Positions 31,887 through 41,682 of a stretch of 64,000 bases of DNA are shown piece by piece (position 1 is the first letter of the stretch; each line of letters begins with the position of its first letter). The DNA lies in the NCBI GenBank assembly GCA_951828385.1, contig OX639973.1:1664470-1728469 (forward strand), read 5' to 3'. The stretch is from an uncultured Poribacteria bacterium (GTDB lineage: Bacteria > Poribacteria > WGA-4E > WGA-3G). A program made the position numbers and the translations under genes. Below the pieces are notes generated by a model. The model saw only the letters and a program-made list of their open reading frames with translations. It had not been told where the DNA came from and did not search any database.

Positions 31887-34874
31887 ATGAACCAAAACCG
31901 ACCCGACATCCCAATCCAACCCGTCCAACAACCCATCCTTTGCAGTCCGTACGACAAACCGAACGCGCACTGGATTTACGACACCGAAACAGGCGAGGCG
32001 GTTAAGGAACCCGGACGACGAAACGCAGGCTACTGGTACAAAACCCAACGCACCGGCAGTGCACAACTCCAACTCTTTGGACAAGAAGAATGGGATGATC
32101 TCCCGTTAGTCAACGCCCTCCGCGCAGATGTTGAACGCTGGCGCGAGGTGAATTATAGAAACGCTACACCTGTAACCCGTGAACTGCTACGGCACTGGGC
32201 ACGCGATGACCTCTTACGACGGCTCTTTTTCTGTCAACGCGAGGCAGTGGAGACAATCATCTACCTTGCCGAGATCCGTCACGGCGGAAAGCGGATCGGC
32301 TTCACCCCACAATTCACCGATAAAGACATCACCAAATTGGTAGATACACCCAACGAACCCGACATCCCAGATATCATCCGTTACGGATGCAAAATGGCGA
32401 CCGGTAGCGGCAAGACTGTCGTTATGGCGATGCTCATCGCATGGGCATTCTGCAATCGCGGCAAAGTTTCTTCAGATGAACGTTTCCCACAGGCAGCACT
32501 CGTTGTTTGTCCGAATCTCACCATCAAAAAACGGTTGCAGGTACTCCGTCCTGAAGATAACGATAACTACTACGACGCATTTGAACTCATCCCGACAAAA
32601 CTCCGTCCGTTGCTCAACAGTGGAAAGGTACTGGTCACCAACTGGCATCAATTCTCGCCGGAATCTCCGCATAGTGAAGGCGGCCAAACCTACGCCGTTG
32701 TCGATAAAGGTGAGGAAACACCGGACGCTTTCGCCAAACGCGTCTTAGGTGAACTCTACGATCGCGCCCCGATTATGGTGCTAAATGACGAAGGACATCA
32801 CGCATACCGTCCTGCGCCTATTGAGGAGAAACTCTCTGCTGATGAAAAGAAAGAGCGCGAAGAAGCCACCGTCTGGGTCAGCGGTTTAGACACATTCAAC
32901 GAAGCGTGCGGCGTGAAGTTTTGCGTTGATCTCTCTGCTACACCGTTCTACATCCAAGGCAGCGGACATCCAGAGGGTTCGCCATTTCCGTGGCTCGTCA
33001 GCGATTTCGGCTTGGTAGACGCAATCGAGAGCGGTATCACCAAAATCCCGCGTTTACCTGTCAGCGATACTACCGGTAGACCCGAACCGAAATTCTTCCG
33101 GTTATGGAAAACGATTAACGACGATCTCTCGGCTGCAGACACCACACCGGGCAGGCGTAGAAGAAAACCGAACCCAGAAGCCATCTATCGCGAGGCGGAA
33201 CCCGCACTCCTCACGCTTGCAAGCCAATGGAAAGAACGCTTTGAATATATCCAAGAGGCATCGGATGCACAAGAGAAAACACCGCCGGTACTCATCGTTG
33301 TCTGTGCCGATACGGATATCGCCGAGTATTTTTACCGAAAAATTTCCGGTGAAAGTGAGACAGAAGTCGTTGATGATGCAAACACCACAAGCAGACGACA
33401 CAAGAAAAAGCAGATGAAAACAGTCTACGGACAGAGCTCGGTTTTTCCTGAATTCGGCAACAGCGAAAGCATTACGCGAACCCTCCGCATTGACAGCAAA
33501 ATGTTGGCAGCAGCGGAGAGCGAAGACCCGAATAAAAACCGGAGCCAAGCCGCCGAAGATTTACGGCAGGTCGTAGCAACTATCGGTAAGCGTGGACACC
33601 CGGGGGAACAGATCCGATGCGTCGTCTCTGTCGCAATGCTTAACGAAGGGTGGGATGCAAACAACGTCACACATATTCTCGGCCTCCGCGCCTTTAGCAG
33701 TCAACTGCTCTGTGAACAGGTCGTCGGACGCGGGTTACGCCGCATGAATTACACACCCGATCCAGAGACGGGACTACTCACCGAGGAATACGTCGATGTC
33801 TACGGCATCCCGTTTTCGGTTATTCCCTTCAGAGGCAGAACTAAAGGGGCGCGTGTCCCTGATGACAAACCGAAAAACCACGTCCGAGCACTCTCTGACC
33901 GCGAACATCTTGAAATCCGGTTCCCAATCGTAGAAGGCTACGCCTTCGCGTTACAGAAAAACGAAATCAAGGCGGACATCGAATCCACAGAACCGCTCAG
34001 CATCCAACCCGAAATTAACCCAACCGCGCTCTACGTCAAAGCCGCTGTCGGCTATGAAACGGGTACCCCTTCCGCATCAGGTCCCGGCGGCGCGATTCTA
34101 CAAGATCGCGAAGAATATTATCGAACAACACATTTACAAGCGATTGCGTTTGAGATCGCGCATCGGATTGTCCACAAGTTGGTCGGTGATAGCCAAACCG
34201 CACCGGATCCAAACAGCAACCCGAAACTCCGATTGCTCTCTCGGCACCGTCTCTTTCCACAAGTCTTCAGGTTCGTCAATGCCTATATCAAAACGAAAGT
34301 GAACTTCCGAGACTGTAACCCCTGCGAACTTGGACAAGAGAAATACGTCACACGCATCGTGGAACGACTCATGACAGCAATCCAACCCGATGAAGCAAAG
34401 GGAGAAATCCCGCTGCTGCCCATCCTGAACCGCTACACACCGATCGGCACGTCTGCGGATGTTGATTTTCTTACGCCGCGACCCTGCACCGAGACACAAA
34501 AGAGCCATGTAAACCAAGTCGTACTGGATACCGGAACATGGGAACGTGCAGCCAAATTTCGGCTTGAACAATCAGAGGTTGTCGAATGTTATGTACGTAA
34601 CGATCATCTCGGACTCGGCATCCCGTACGAGCATGATGGTATATCTCGCCTCTACGAACCCGATTTCATCGTCAGACTCACCAACGGTGTCCATCTTGTT
34701 TTAGAGATTAAAGGCTTTGAACCCGACCAAGTTCACGCCAAACACGCTGCCGCCAAACGATGGGTCTCCGCAGTCAATAACTGGGGCAAACTGAAAAAAT
34801 GGGATTTCCTCGTCTGTAGAGACCCGCAATTATTAGGGAAGGCGTTGAAAGAAATGGTATCTTCTGAAAGTTGA
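31887..34874 (+). CDS. Large helicase-nuclease (type III restriction subunit-like, BPTD_3080-type)
   Basis: A 995-residue superfamily 2 translocase with a C-terminal nuclease. Walker A is K-M-A-T-G-S-G-K-T near residue 172. The DExH box is L-N-D-E-G-H-H near 300; S-A-T-P-F follows near 350; motif VI is Q-V-V-G-R-G-L-R-R near 612. Near the end, P-D-F-I-V and L-E-I-K-G form a PD-(D/E)xK site. The overall plan resembles Res subunits of type III restriction enzymes. No methyltransferase gene lies beside it in this window, so it would have to work alone or with a distant partner. It begins 24 nt after the DUF3368 toxin. Confidence 0.83.
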   Translation: MNQNRPDIPIQPVQQPILCSPYDKPNAHWIYDTETGEAVKEPGRRNAGYWYKTQRTGSAQLQLFGQEEWDDLPLVNALRADVERWREVNYRNATPVTRELLRHWARDDLLRRLFFCQREAVETIIYLAEIRHGGKRIGFTPQFTDKDITKLVDTPNEPDIPDIIRYGCKMATGSGKTVVMAMLIAWAFCNRGKVSSDERFPQAALVVCPNLTIKKRLQVLRPEDNDNYYDAFELIPTKLRPLLNSGKVLVTNWHQFSPESPHSEGGQTYAVVDKGEETPDAFAKRVLGELYDRAPIMVLNDEGHHAYRPAPIEEKLSADEKKEREEATVWVSGLDTFNEACGVKFCVDLSATPFYIQGSGHPEGSPFPWLVSDFGLVDAIESGITKIPRLPVSDTTGRPEPKFFRLWKTINDDLSAADTTPGRRRRKPNPEAIYREAEPALLTLASQWKERFEYIQEASDAQEKTPPVLIVVCADTDIAEYFYRKISGESETEVVDDANTTSRRHKKKQMKTVYGQSSVFPEFGNSESITRTLRIDSKMLAAAESEDPNKNRSQAAEDLRQVVATIGKRGHPGEQIRCVVSVAMLNEGWDANNVTHILGLRAFSSQLLCEQVVGRGLRRMNYTPDPETGLLTEEYVDVYGIPFSVIPFRGRTKGARVPDDKPKNHVRALSDREHLEIRFPIVEGYAFALQKNEIKADIESTEPLSIQPEINPTALYVKAAVGYETGTPSASGPGGAILQDREEYYRTTHLQAIAFEIAHRIVHKLVGDSQTAPDPNSNPKLRLLSRHRLFPQVFRFVNAYIKTKVNFRDCNPCELGQEKYVTRIVERLMTAIQPDEAKGEIPLLPILNRYTPIGTSADVDFLTPRPCTETQKSHVNQVVLDTGTWERAAKFRLEQSEVVECYVRNDHLGLGIPYEHDGISRLYEPDFIVRLTNGVHLVLEIKGFEPDQVHAKHAAAKRWVSAVNNWGKLKKWDFLVCRDPQLLGKALKEMVSSES

Positions 34875-34877
34875 TTT

Positions 34878-34906
34878 TGACATACACTTTCTATTGTGAT
34901 ATAATT
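34878..34906 (+). promoter_or_regulatory. Consensus sigma-70 promoter of argS
   Basis: TTGACA (34878-34883), 17-base spacer, TATAAT (34901-34906), both perfect. About 65 bases separate the -10 box from the argS ATG. Confidence 0.8.
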
Positions 34907-34971
34907 TTGATTGTTAAAAATGTTGAACCTTGTAAGAAACACTGGCTGATAAACATCTTGATTTGGTTGAT

Positions 34972-36681
34972 ATGGATACAATTAAAACAGAAGTCTACAA
35001 TATTTTAGAGAGCGCAATCCACGCCGCGGTCGATGCTGGCGAACTCGCTATATCCGAAGTACCCACTATTCCGTTTTCACCCACTAAAACGCCTGAACAC
35101 GGTGATATCGCTACTCCCATTGCATTAGGACTTTCCAAACAGGCGCGGATGGCACCGCGCACCATCGCTGAGATAATTGTTAAACACATAGACACCGCGG
35201 CACATGCGATTATCCGCCAAATTGACATCGCCGGTGCTGGCTTCATCAATATCCACCTCTCCGACAACTATCTCTACGACACACTCCATACAATCGCAGC
35301 GATGCAGGCGGCATACGGCACTTGCGAGAAAGGTGCCGGAAAGCAGGTGCAAATAGAGTTCGTTAGTGCCAATCCGACGGGACCCCTTAATATTGTTAGC
35401 GGGCGTGCTGCAGCCGTTGGAGATACGCTTGTTAACCTCCTCAATGCTATCGGCTATAATGCAATCCGTGAATTTTATGTCAACGATGCGGGGGGTCAAG
35501 TCCAACGGCTCGCTGAATCCATAGATGTCCGCTACCGGCAAGCACTCGGTGAAGACGGATTAGAAATCCCAGAGGGCGGTTATCAAGGAGAATACCTGCA
35601 GGAGTTCGCACAAACGATCGTTGAGACAAACGGTGATACACATCTCCGACTTAAAACAGACGAACGGGTAGCACTTTTCCGAGACAAAGGTATTGCACAC
35701 ATATTAGGACAACAAAAAGCATCTTTAGAACGTTTCGGTGTCAACTTTGATGTCTGGTCCAGTGAAAAAGCGATTCGGGATAGCGGGAAGCCAGAGGAGA
35801 TCATCCAACTGTTTCAAGAGAAAAAATACCTCTATGAAGCCGAAGGTGCGACATGGTTTCGGATGACAGATTTTGGGGACGACAAGGACTGTGTCGTCAT
35901 CCGGCAGGATGGTGAATATACCTATTTTGTGCCGGATGCCGCCTACCACCGTGATAAATTTGACAGAGGTTTCACGACAGTCATTGACCTGCTTGGCCCC
36001 GACCATCAAGGACATATTAGTCGTCTCAAAAGCCTTGTGAAAGCACTCGGTTTACCCGATGACTGGTTAGAAATGTCTATCATTCAACAGGTGAACCTTG
36101 TCAATGCCGAAGGCAAACGGCAAGACATGTCGAAACGCCGCGGACAGTTTTATACCCTTGATACCCTTATTGACGAACTGGCAGAAACTGTCGGTGAGCA
36201 ATTCGCAGTAGATGTCGCGCGGTATTTCTTTCTCATGCGCGCCAACAGCAGTCACCTCGACTTCAATATGGAATTGGCAATCACACACGCCAGCGAAAAC
36301 CCTGTCTTCTATATTCAATATGCACATGCTCGATGCTGTAGCATTTTTGAACAAGGAGATGAACACGGAATTACACCGAAACCTATTGAAGAAGTCTCCC
36401 TAAAACGATTGACTGAACCGATGGAACATGAACTGATCCGCAAGTTAGCCGAATTTCCATCAATCGTGCGCCTAAGTGCTGAGGCACGCGAGGCGCACCG
36501 CATCCCGCATTATCTATATGAACTGTCGGGCATTTTTCATCCGTACTACAATCAACATCGGGTTCTGGATCCGGCAGACATGGAAAAAACGCACGCACGG
36601 CTTATCCTGATACAGAGTGTACAAACGGTGTTGAAAAACGGACTAACGCTGTTAGGTATTTCCGCGCCTACCTCTATGTAA
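34972..36681 (+). CDS. argS: Arginyl-tRNA synthetase
   Basis: A class I aminoacyl-tRNA synthetase of 569 residues from ATG 34972; an in-frame TTG at 34963 gives a three-residue extension that is not needed. The N-terminal Add-1 domain covers 1-115. F-V-S-A-N-P-T-G-P-L-N-I-V-S-G-R follows near 125: the HIGH position usually reads L-H-x-G-H and here reads L-N-I-V-S, a departure from the common form. D-M-S-K-R-R-G near 385 is the KMSK-like loop. The C-terminal anticodon-binding domain ends at 569. It charges tRNA-Arg. No strong ribosome binding site is seen. Confidence 0.94.
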   Translation: MDTIKTEVYNILESAIHAAVDAGELAISEVPTIPFSPTKTPEHGDIATPIALGLSKQARMAPRTIAEIIVKHIDTAAHAIIRQIDIAGAGFINIHLSDNYLYDTLHTIAAMQAAYGTCEKGAGKQVQIEFVSANPTGPLNIVSGRAAAVGDTLVNLLNAIGYNAIREFYVNDAGGQVQRLAESIDVRYRQALGEDGLEIPEGGYQGEYLQEFAQTIVETNGDTHLRLKTDERVALFRDKGIAHILGQQKASLERFGVNFDVWSSEKAIRDSGKPEEIIQLFQEKKYLYEAEGATWFRMTDFGDDKDCVVIRQDGEYTYFVPDAAYHRDKFDRGFTTVIDLLGPDHQGHISRLKSLVKALGLPDDWLEMSIIQQVNLVNAEGKRQDMSKRRGQFYTLDTLIDELAETVGEQFAVDVARYFFLMRANSSHLDFNMELAITHASENPVFYIQYAHARCCSIFEQGDEHGITPKPIEEVSLKRLTEPMEHELIRKLAEFPSIVRLSAEAREAHRIPHYLYELSGIFHPYYNQHRVLDPADMEKTHARLILIQSVQTVLKNGLTLLGISAPTSM

Positions 36682-36685
36682 GAAT

Positions 36686-36812
36686 AGTTGTCAGTTGTCA
36701 GTTGTCAGTTGTCAGTTACAAGAGATTTTTGATAATCCGAAACCGTCTTTCTGAAAACTGAAAGGTTTTTCTGTGAAAAACCGTACTGATAACTGATAAC
36801 TACTAAAACCGA
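36686..36812. repeat. TTGTCAGT-family palindromic element upstream of the class III aminotransferase
   Basis: Opens with GTCAGTT repeated four times in tandem (about 36690-36717) and closes with ACTGATAACTGATAACT, so the ends pair. It fills the gap between argS and the next gene. Confidence 0.7.
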
Positions 36813-36832
36813 TAACTATTACAGGAAAAAAT

Positions 36833-38194
36833 ATGGCAAAAGATTATAGACAAGTCGATAAAGCACACGTGTGGCATCCTTTGTTTCAACATCAACGCCT
36901 TGAGGAAACAGCGTTAGCCGTTTTTGAATCGGCACACGGGACAACGGTTGTGGACGCAGAAGGCACCGAGTACTTAGATGCTTATTCCGCGCTATGGAAT
37001 GTCAATGTCGGTTATGGCAGGCAGGAAATCGCAGATGCAGTCTATGAACAGATACAGAAGTTACCTTACTATCCACACTCGCAAATTAACGTTCCTGCAA
37101 CGATGTTAGCGGAGCGACTTACCGCTTGCCTTCCGGGTGATTTGAATCACGTCTATTTTTGTAACAGCGGTTCGGAGGCGAATGAAACCGCGATTAAAAT
37201 CGCGCGGCAGTACGGCAGACAAACCTATCCGGGTGAGAATCGCTACAAGATTATTAGTCGGTATCGTGGTTATCATGGGTTCACTTATGGTGCGATGTCT
37301 GCGACAGGACAACCACGAAGACGTAAAGCATTTGAGCCTCTCGTTCCAGGGTTTCCGCACGCGCATCCGCCCTATTGCTACCGATGTCCAATGGGTTTAG
37401 ACGCTGCCACCTGTGGTGTTGCGTGCGCCGATGACATTGAACGGATCATCCAAGGGGAGGGACCCGAAACCGTAATTGGGATTATCGCAGAACCTATCAT
37501 CGGTGGTGGCGGTGCGATCGTGTCTCCTGATGAGTATCTCCCAAAACTCCGGCAAATCTGTGACGATTACGGGTTGCTCCTCATACTTGATGAAGTGATT
37601 ACTGGATTTGGACGGACTGGCAAAATGTTTGCGTGCGAGCATTGGGACGTACAACCTGATCTCATCACATTAGCAAAAGGGCTGACGAGTGGGTATTTGC
37701 CACTCGGTGCTTGTGTCGCTTCAACAAAAGTCTTCAACGCGTTCCTTGGAGATACCGATGAAAATAGGGAATTCGCCCAAGTCTGTACGTATGGCGGGCA
37801 TCCAGTCGCCTGCGCTGCTGGGGTAGCGAACCTGAAAATTCTCCAAGAAGAACGCCTCTGGGAAAATGCGGAAAAAGTCGGTACGCATCTGCTCTCAAAG
37901 TTAGAGACCTTGCGCGAGTTACCCATTGTTGGTGATGTGCGTGGCAAAGGGTTACTGATCGGCGTGGAGTTTATTGAAGCCGATGGCACGCACCTCGCAA
38001 CAGCAAAGACAAACCGTATCATTGGGCAACTCCGCGACTTTGACACAGGGGGAATTATTGTCGGGAAAATAGGGCATGCTGTCGAGGAGCCGGAAAGCAT
38101 TATTTACATCGCGCCTCCGCTTATCCTAACTGAAGCGGAGGCAGATAGAATCTTCGAGACGCTACGCCAAGTACTTGTCCAACAGGAATTTTAA
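36833..38194 (+). CDS. Class III aminotransferase, taurine-pyruvate/omega-amino type
   Basis: A 453-residue PLP enzyme of fold type I. C-N-S-G-S-E-A-N-E-T-A near residue 109 binds the phosphate, Y-H-G-F-T near 141 stacks on PLP, L-I-L-D-E-V-I-T-G-F-G-R-T near 247 holds the Asp, and T-L-A-K-G-L-T-S-G-Y near 280 holds the Schiff-base Lys. P-Y-C-Y-R-C-P near 180 is seen in taurine-pyruvate and related omega-aminotransferases. The likely reaction is transfer from taurine, beta-alanine or a similar omega-amine to pyruvate. AGGAAAAAAT precedes the ATG. Its 3' end overlaps the convergent mtnP gene by 33 nt. Confidence 0.86.
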   Translation: MAKDYRQVDKAHVWHPLFQHQRLEETALAVFESAHGTTVVDAEGTEYLDAYSALWNVNVGYGRQEIADAVYEQIQKLPYYPHSQINVPATMLAERLTACLPGDLNHVYFCNSGSEANETAIKIARQYGRQTYPGENRYKIISRYRGYHGFTYGAMSATGQPRRRKAFEPLVPGFPHAHPPYCYRCPMGLDAATCGVACADDIERIIQGEGPETVIGIIAEPIIGGGGAIVSPDEYLPKLRQICDDYGLLLILDEVITGFGRTGKMFACEHWDVQPDLITLAKGLTSGYLPLGACVASTKVFNAFLGDTDENREFAQVCTYGGHPVACAAGVANLKILQEERLWENAEKVGTHLLSKLETLRELPIVGDVRGKGLLIGVEFIEADGTHLATAKTNRIIGQLRDFDTGGIIVGKIGHAVEEPESIIYIAPPLILTEAEADRIFETLRQVLVQQEF

Positions 38195-39019
38195 CTGGTG
38201 TCGCTTAGCAGCGGATATTTTATCTGGGTGCGTCGCGAGCGCGTATTGAAGTGCGGTTGAACAAGCGCAGTTCCGTTGACCTTCTGGAATCTTAGCGACA
38301 GCAGCTCGGACCGTCCTTTTGGAAGCCTCAACATTAAAACGGACGTTATCAAGAATCATCTCGGTTGTCACGTTATCATGTTCGGGGTGCCAACAATCGT
38401 AATCGGTAGAACATGCGAGGACAGCGTAGCAGATTTCAGCCTCGCGAGCGAGTTTGGCTTCCGGCGCGGCAGTCATTCCGATAATGTCAAAACCGAAGTG
38501 TCGGTAAAGTTCAGACTCCGCCTGTGTAGAAAACGCTGGTCCCTCCATACAGATGTAGGTGCCGCCGTTATGGACAATCGGGCCGGCTTCTGTAGCCGCT
38601 GCAGATAAAAAGGTGCTCAACTGTGAGCAGAAAGGATGTGCTAGACTGACGTGAGCGGCAATACCGTCGCCGAAAAAGGTAGATTTCCGGTCCTTGGTGT
38701 GGTCATAGAGTTGATCGGGTATAACAAAATGGCGCGGTTCAATATCTTGTCGTAGACTTCCGACGGCACTCACGGAGATCAGCCACTCGACATCTAAAGA
38801 TTTTAAAGCATAGATATTGGCACGGACATTAATATCAGAGGGAAGCAATCGGTGTCCAACACCGTGTCGCGGTAGAAACACAACGGGTTTCCTATCAAGG
38901 TTCCCCAGAATTAGAGCGTCGCTCGGTTTGCCGAACGGGGTTTCGACCTCGATTTCTTCGATATCTGTTAAGCCTTCCATCTGATAAAAACCGCTGCCGC
39001 CAATAATTCCGATACGCAT
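38162..39019 (-). CDS. mtnP: S-methyl-5'-thioadenosine phosphorylase
   Basis: A 285-residue enzyme from ATG 39019 (M-R-I-G-I-I-G-G-S-G-F-Y), chosen for AAAGGA six bases upstream; a longer frame to 39034 lacks this. It phosphorolyses methylthioadenosine in methionine salvage. G-I-I-G-G-S-G-F-Y is the phosphate-binding start. L-P-R-H-G-V-G-H near 51 and N-G-G-T-Y-I-C-M-E-G-P-A-F-S-T near 168 are typical, followed by I-G-M-T-A-A-P-E-A-K-L-A-R-E near 195 and T-D-Y-D-C-W-H. A-C-S-T-D-Y-D favours MTA over guanosine or inosine as substrate. Confidence 0.92.
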   Translation of the reverse strand: MRIGIIGGSGFYQMEGLTDIEEIEVETPFGKPSDALILGNLDRKPVVFLPRHGVGHRLLPSDINVRANIYALKSLDVEWLISVSAVGSLRQDIEPRHFVIPDQLYDHTKDRKSTFFGDGIAAHVSLAHPFCSQLSTFLSAAATEAGPIVHNGGTYICMEGPAFSTQAESELYRHFGFDIIGMTAAPEAKLAREAEICYAVLACSTDYDCWHPEHDNVTTEMILDNVRFNVEASKRTVRAAVAKIPEGQRNCACSTALQYALATHPDKISAAKRHQLKFLLDKYLA

Positions 39020-39059
39020 TTTTTGTCCTTTCACAAGACGTGAACAGACTGATGTCTAT

Positions 39060-39092
39060 TCTTCTAACAACTGATAACTGAGGACTGACAAC
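39060..39092. repeat. TTGTCAGT-family fragment in the divergent mtnP / RNase Z-like gap
   Basis: AACTGATAACTGAGGACTGACAACT, a single half-element of the family seen at 10688, 16698 and 36686. Confidence 0.65.
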
Positions 39093-39100
39093 TATTTAAT

Positions 39101-39922
39101 ATGGCATTGTTGCACTGTGGTAATTTAACACTTGAGGGAAAATCCAGTTCTGCTGTCGCTACTTACGTTCGCGTAAAAGAGCTAGACCTCGTTTTCGATT
39201 TAGGCAGATGTCCGATGAATTTTATCGGGATCGGCAACGTATTCATTTCACACTTCCATCTGGATCACTATTTTGGATTGCCTATCTACATTAGTCAACG
39301 TTGGCTTTCGGGTATACCGCCAGGGAATATCTACGTTCCGTGGAAAGGTTCTAAACAACTGACGCACATCCTTGATAAGATCTCCGCTTTGGATACGGGC
39401 AGAGGTTGGGCATATCAAATCACGCCGGTTCGGGTAGGTGAAGCGATTCCGTTTCGGCAGAATTTAGTAGCACACATTTTGCCTGGCAACCACAGTGTCC
39501 CTGCTGTCTCTTATTTAATTTGTGAGGTTCGGAAGAAACTGAAGCAGGAGTTTCAGCATTTGTCAGGACCTGACATCGTGGAATTGAAACGATCAGGGGT
39601 TGAGGTCACGACGGAGGTGCAATTGCCGTTAGTTGCTTATCTTGGCGATACGCGGAGTATCCCGATTGATGCGCACCCGTTGTTGAAGCAGTGCAAAGTG
39701 CTGATTTGTGAATGCACGTTTATCCTACCGGAGCATCGGAGCCGTGCCAAGAAAACGATGCATCTCCACCTTGAGATGTTACCTCCGATGTTAGCGGATA
39801 TTGAGAGCGAACATATTGTTTTGACGCATTTTTCCCGTCGTTACACACCTGAACTCATCCGACAAAAAGTTTACAACTACTTACAGCCAGAAGAACGTTC
39901 CCGCGTCCAACTATTTCTCTAA
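39101..39922 (+). CDS. Metallo-beta-lactamase fold protein, ribonuclease Z-like
   Basis: A 273-residue MBL-fold hydrolase. I-S-H-F-H-L-D-H-Y-F-G-L near residue 49 is the H-x-H-x-D-H zinc motif. P-G-N-H-S-V-P near 130, Y-L-G-D-T-R near 185 and L-T-H-F-S-R-R-Y near 245 complete the RNase Z order. It may mature tRNA 3' ends, although the family also includes other phosphodiesterases. It has no close same-strand neighbour. Divergent from mtnP across a repeat fragment. Confidence 0.83.
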   Translation: MALLHCGNLTLEGKSSSAVATYVRVKELDLVFDLGRCPMNFIGIGNVFISHFHLDHYFGLPIYISQRWLSGIPPGNIYVPWKGSKQLTHILDKISALDTGRGWAYQITPVRVGEAIPFRQNLVAHILPGNHSVPAVSYLICEVRKKLKQEFQHLSGPDIVELKRSGVEVTTEVQLPLVAYLGDTRSIPIDAHPLLKQCKVLICECTFILPEHRSRAKKTMHLHLEMLPPMLADIESEHIVLTHFSRRYTPELIRQKVYNYLQPEERSRVQLFL

Positions 39923-40198
39923 TCAATTGTCAACAAAACGTGTGGCAGCAGAAAACGTTTCCACTGTCCAAACACTGAAGGCTAAGAGCCGACACTCTAT
40001 ATTAATGATGAGAACGCTTGATTTTGCCGCACGTCGAGGTTTTGTTAATTCCTACACAACGGTTGTGTTTGTAGGGACGAGATCTATGAACGATAGCAAA
40101 ACTCGGAGAGCTCGCCCTACAAATACACGACCACTATGTTATGCCAAAACAACGTAGGGAAACCGAGAGAAAGTGTAGCGGTTTCCCTAAAATTGGGA
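39923..40198. other. Intergenic region with a palindrome, between convergent genes
   Basis: Nothing coding was seen. TTTGTAGGGACGAGATCT (40068-40085) pairs imperfectly with AGAGCTCGCCCTACAAA (40107-40123), and a GGAAACCG/CGGTTTCC pair lies at about 40160-40185. These can end transcription from both sides. Confidence 0.5.
40068..40123. repeat. GTAGGGRCGAGG palindrome
   Basis: Imperfect hairpin of the same kind as the repeats at 47677-47755. Confidence 0.6.
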
Positions 40199-41593
40199 TT
40201 AGCTGCCCATACCGGGATAAGAGCTTGCATCCTGGTCGGAGGTTCCAGCTTCCTGTTCCTCGTAGAACTTGTATCCGTCTTCATCCTGATCAAGTTCAAA
40301 CTGGCGTACAATCTGCTCAGCTTCACGAAGGTAGGGCGTATCGCCCTTTGTAATGCTCATATAGGCTTTGAATCCTTCATAAGCAGCTCCGAATTCACGG
40401 ATAGAGCGATAGCAGACCGCCTGTTGGTAAACCGCTTCGTTTCGCCATACAGACTCAGGTGCGTTTTCAAACAGTGCCTCATACGCCTCTATTGCGCGTT
40501 CGTAGTCACCATTCTGCTGAAAGAGCTCTCCGGTTCGGTACAATGCGTCCGCGGCGGCGAACTTCTTATGTGAGAGGTCTCTTGCCAACGTTTTGTAGGC
40601 ATTAATAGCACGCGGGTAGTTGCGAAGTTGGCGCCAGTTGCTCGCAATCTGTTGAAAATTCTGAACCACTTGGTCGCCATACCCCATTACCCACATATCA
40701 GCGGGTGTGATCTTTCGACCGGTTTTTTGGTATTCAACGGCTTTCTTATTGCGATACTTATCAATTTCATCTTTCAGTTCGTTAATTTCCTGTAAAGTAT
40801 CCGCTGTCTTCTTTAGAAGTGTTTCCGCTTGGGAAGCCTCGTAAGAATCAGGAAACTTCTCAGTGACAGCCACAAAGGGGTCCCATCCACCGAGATAGTC
40901 AAAAAGCGTGTAAAAATAGACGTTGCCAATCTGGAATTGTGCCTGCGGTGCTTTGGAGTGCTCAGGGAATTCTTCAACCAATCGCTCGTAATTGCGGATG
41001 GCTTCGGTGTAATTCTCTAAACTTTCATAAGCCCGTGCGACCTCGTAGAGTGCCTCTGCAGCAATATTAAAGGTCTCATCAGTCGGGGCACTATTGTAAA
41101 TAGCTTTATAGTTTTGGTATTCAGCCCGCTTCGCTTTAATGATTTCGCGGTTTTTCCGGATATTCGCCGTCCCCCCTTTTGCTTCGTTTGCGTAATATCC
41201 AGTCGGATCCAGGGCGACAATGGCTTGGTAATGCTCAGTCGCTTTATCCCAATCGTAGCGGCGCTTATAGATTCTGGCGATCTGGTAATGTGCGCGTTGT
41301 GCGTACTTTCCTTTCGTATCGCGTTCGATGACCTCCAAATAGAGTGTCATCGCTTTATCGTAACGCTCCTGCTGCTTCTGGCGATTCTTCTCCATTTTTT
41401 CAGGGTCATCATCGCGCACTTCGGTAGTCTCTGCATCGTCAAACGCAGTGTCGGCATTCTGAAGCTTGGCACCGAGCGGAATAATACTGCTTGGTGTGCA
41501 CCCAATAATCGTCACTGCGAGAAAAGCGAATGCCAGGACGAGAAGAGCGGCTCGATCTATTCGGAGACCGAAGGCGTATGTGAAACGGTTCAT
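40199..41593 (-). CDS. TPR outer-membrane-type lipoprotein
   Basis: A 464-residue protein with a hydrophobic N-terminal segment at about residues 14-31 ending V-T-I-I-G-C, a lipobox. A low-complexity charged segment (D-D-P-E-K-M-E-K-N-R-Q-K-Q-Q) leads into many tetratricopeptide repeats to the end (A-H-Y-Q-I-A-R-I-Y-K, Y-E-R-L-V-E-E-F-P-E-H-S-K-A-P-Q-A-Q-F-Q-I-G-N-V-Y). The plan resembles BamD/YbgF-type lipoproteins that hold outer-membrane assembly or envelope complexes. RBS AGGAGG is near. The gene stands alone. Confidence 0.8.
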   Translation of the reverse strand: MNRFTYAFGLRIDRAALLVLAFAFLAVTIIGCTPSSIIPLGAKLQNADTAFDDAETTEVRDDDPEKMEKNRQKQQERYDKAMTLYLEVIERDTKGKYAQRAHYQIARIYKRRYDWDKATEHYQAIVALDPTGYYANEAKGGTANIRKNREIIKAKRAEYQNYKAIYNSAPTDETFNIAAEALYEVARAYESLENYTEAIRNYERLVEEFPEHSKAPQAQFQIGNVYFYTLFDYLGGWDPFVAVTEKFPDSYEASQAETLLKKTADTLQEINELKDEIDKYRNKKAVEYQKTGRKITPADMWVMGYGDQVVQNFQQIASNWRQLRNYPRAINAYKTLARDLSHKKFAAADALYRTGELFQQNGDYERAIEAYEALFENAPESVWRNEAVYQQAVCYRSIREFGAAYEGFKAYMSITKGDTPYLREAEQIVRQFELDQDEDGYKFYEEQEAGTSDQDASSYPGMGS

Positions 41594-41682
41594 GGTGAGT
41601 CCTCCTTAGGAAAATAGAAATATGCCGGTATATTTCAGTCAGAGAAACCTAACTGGTCGGCATTCCGTTCATCATTTCCAAT

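Noticed and set aside
34963..34971. TTG start of argS three codons upstream
   Set aside because: The ATG at 34972 opens the conserved N-terminus and the extra residues add nothing.
36690..36717. Possible CRISPR start because of tandem short repeats
   Set aside because: The heptamer repeats have no spacers and belong to the TTGTCAGT element; no cas genes are present.
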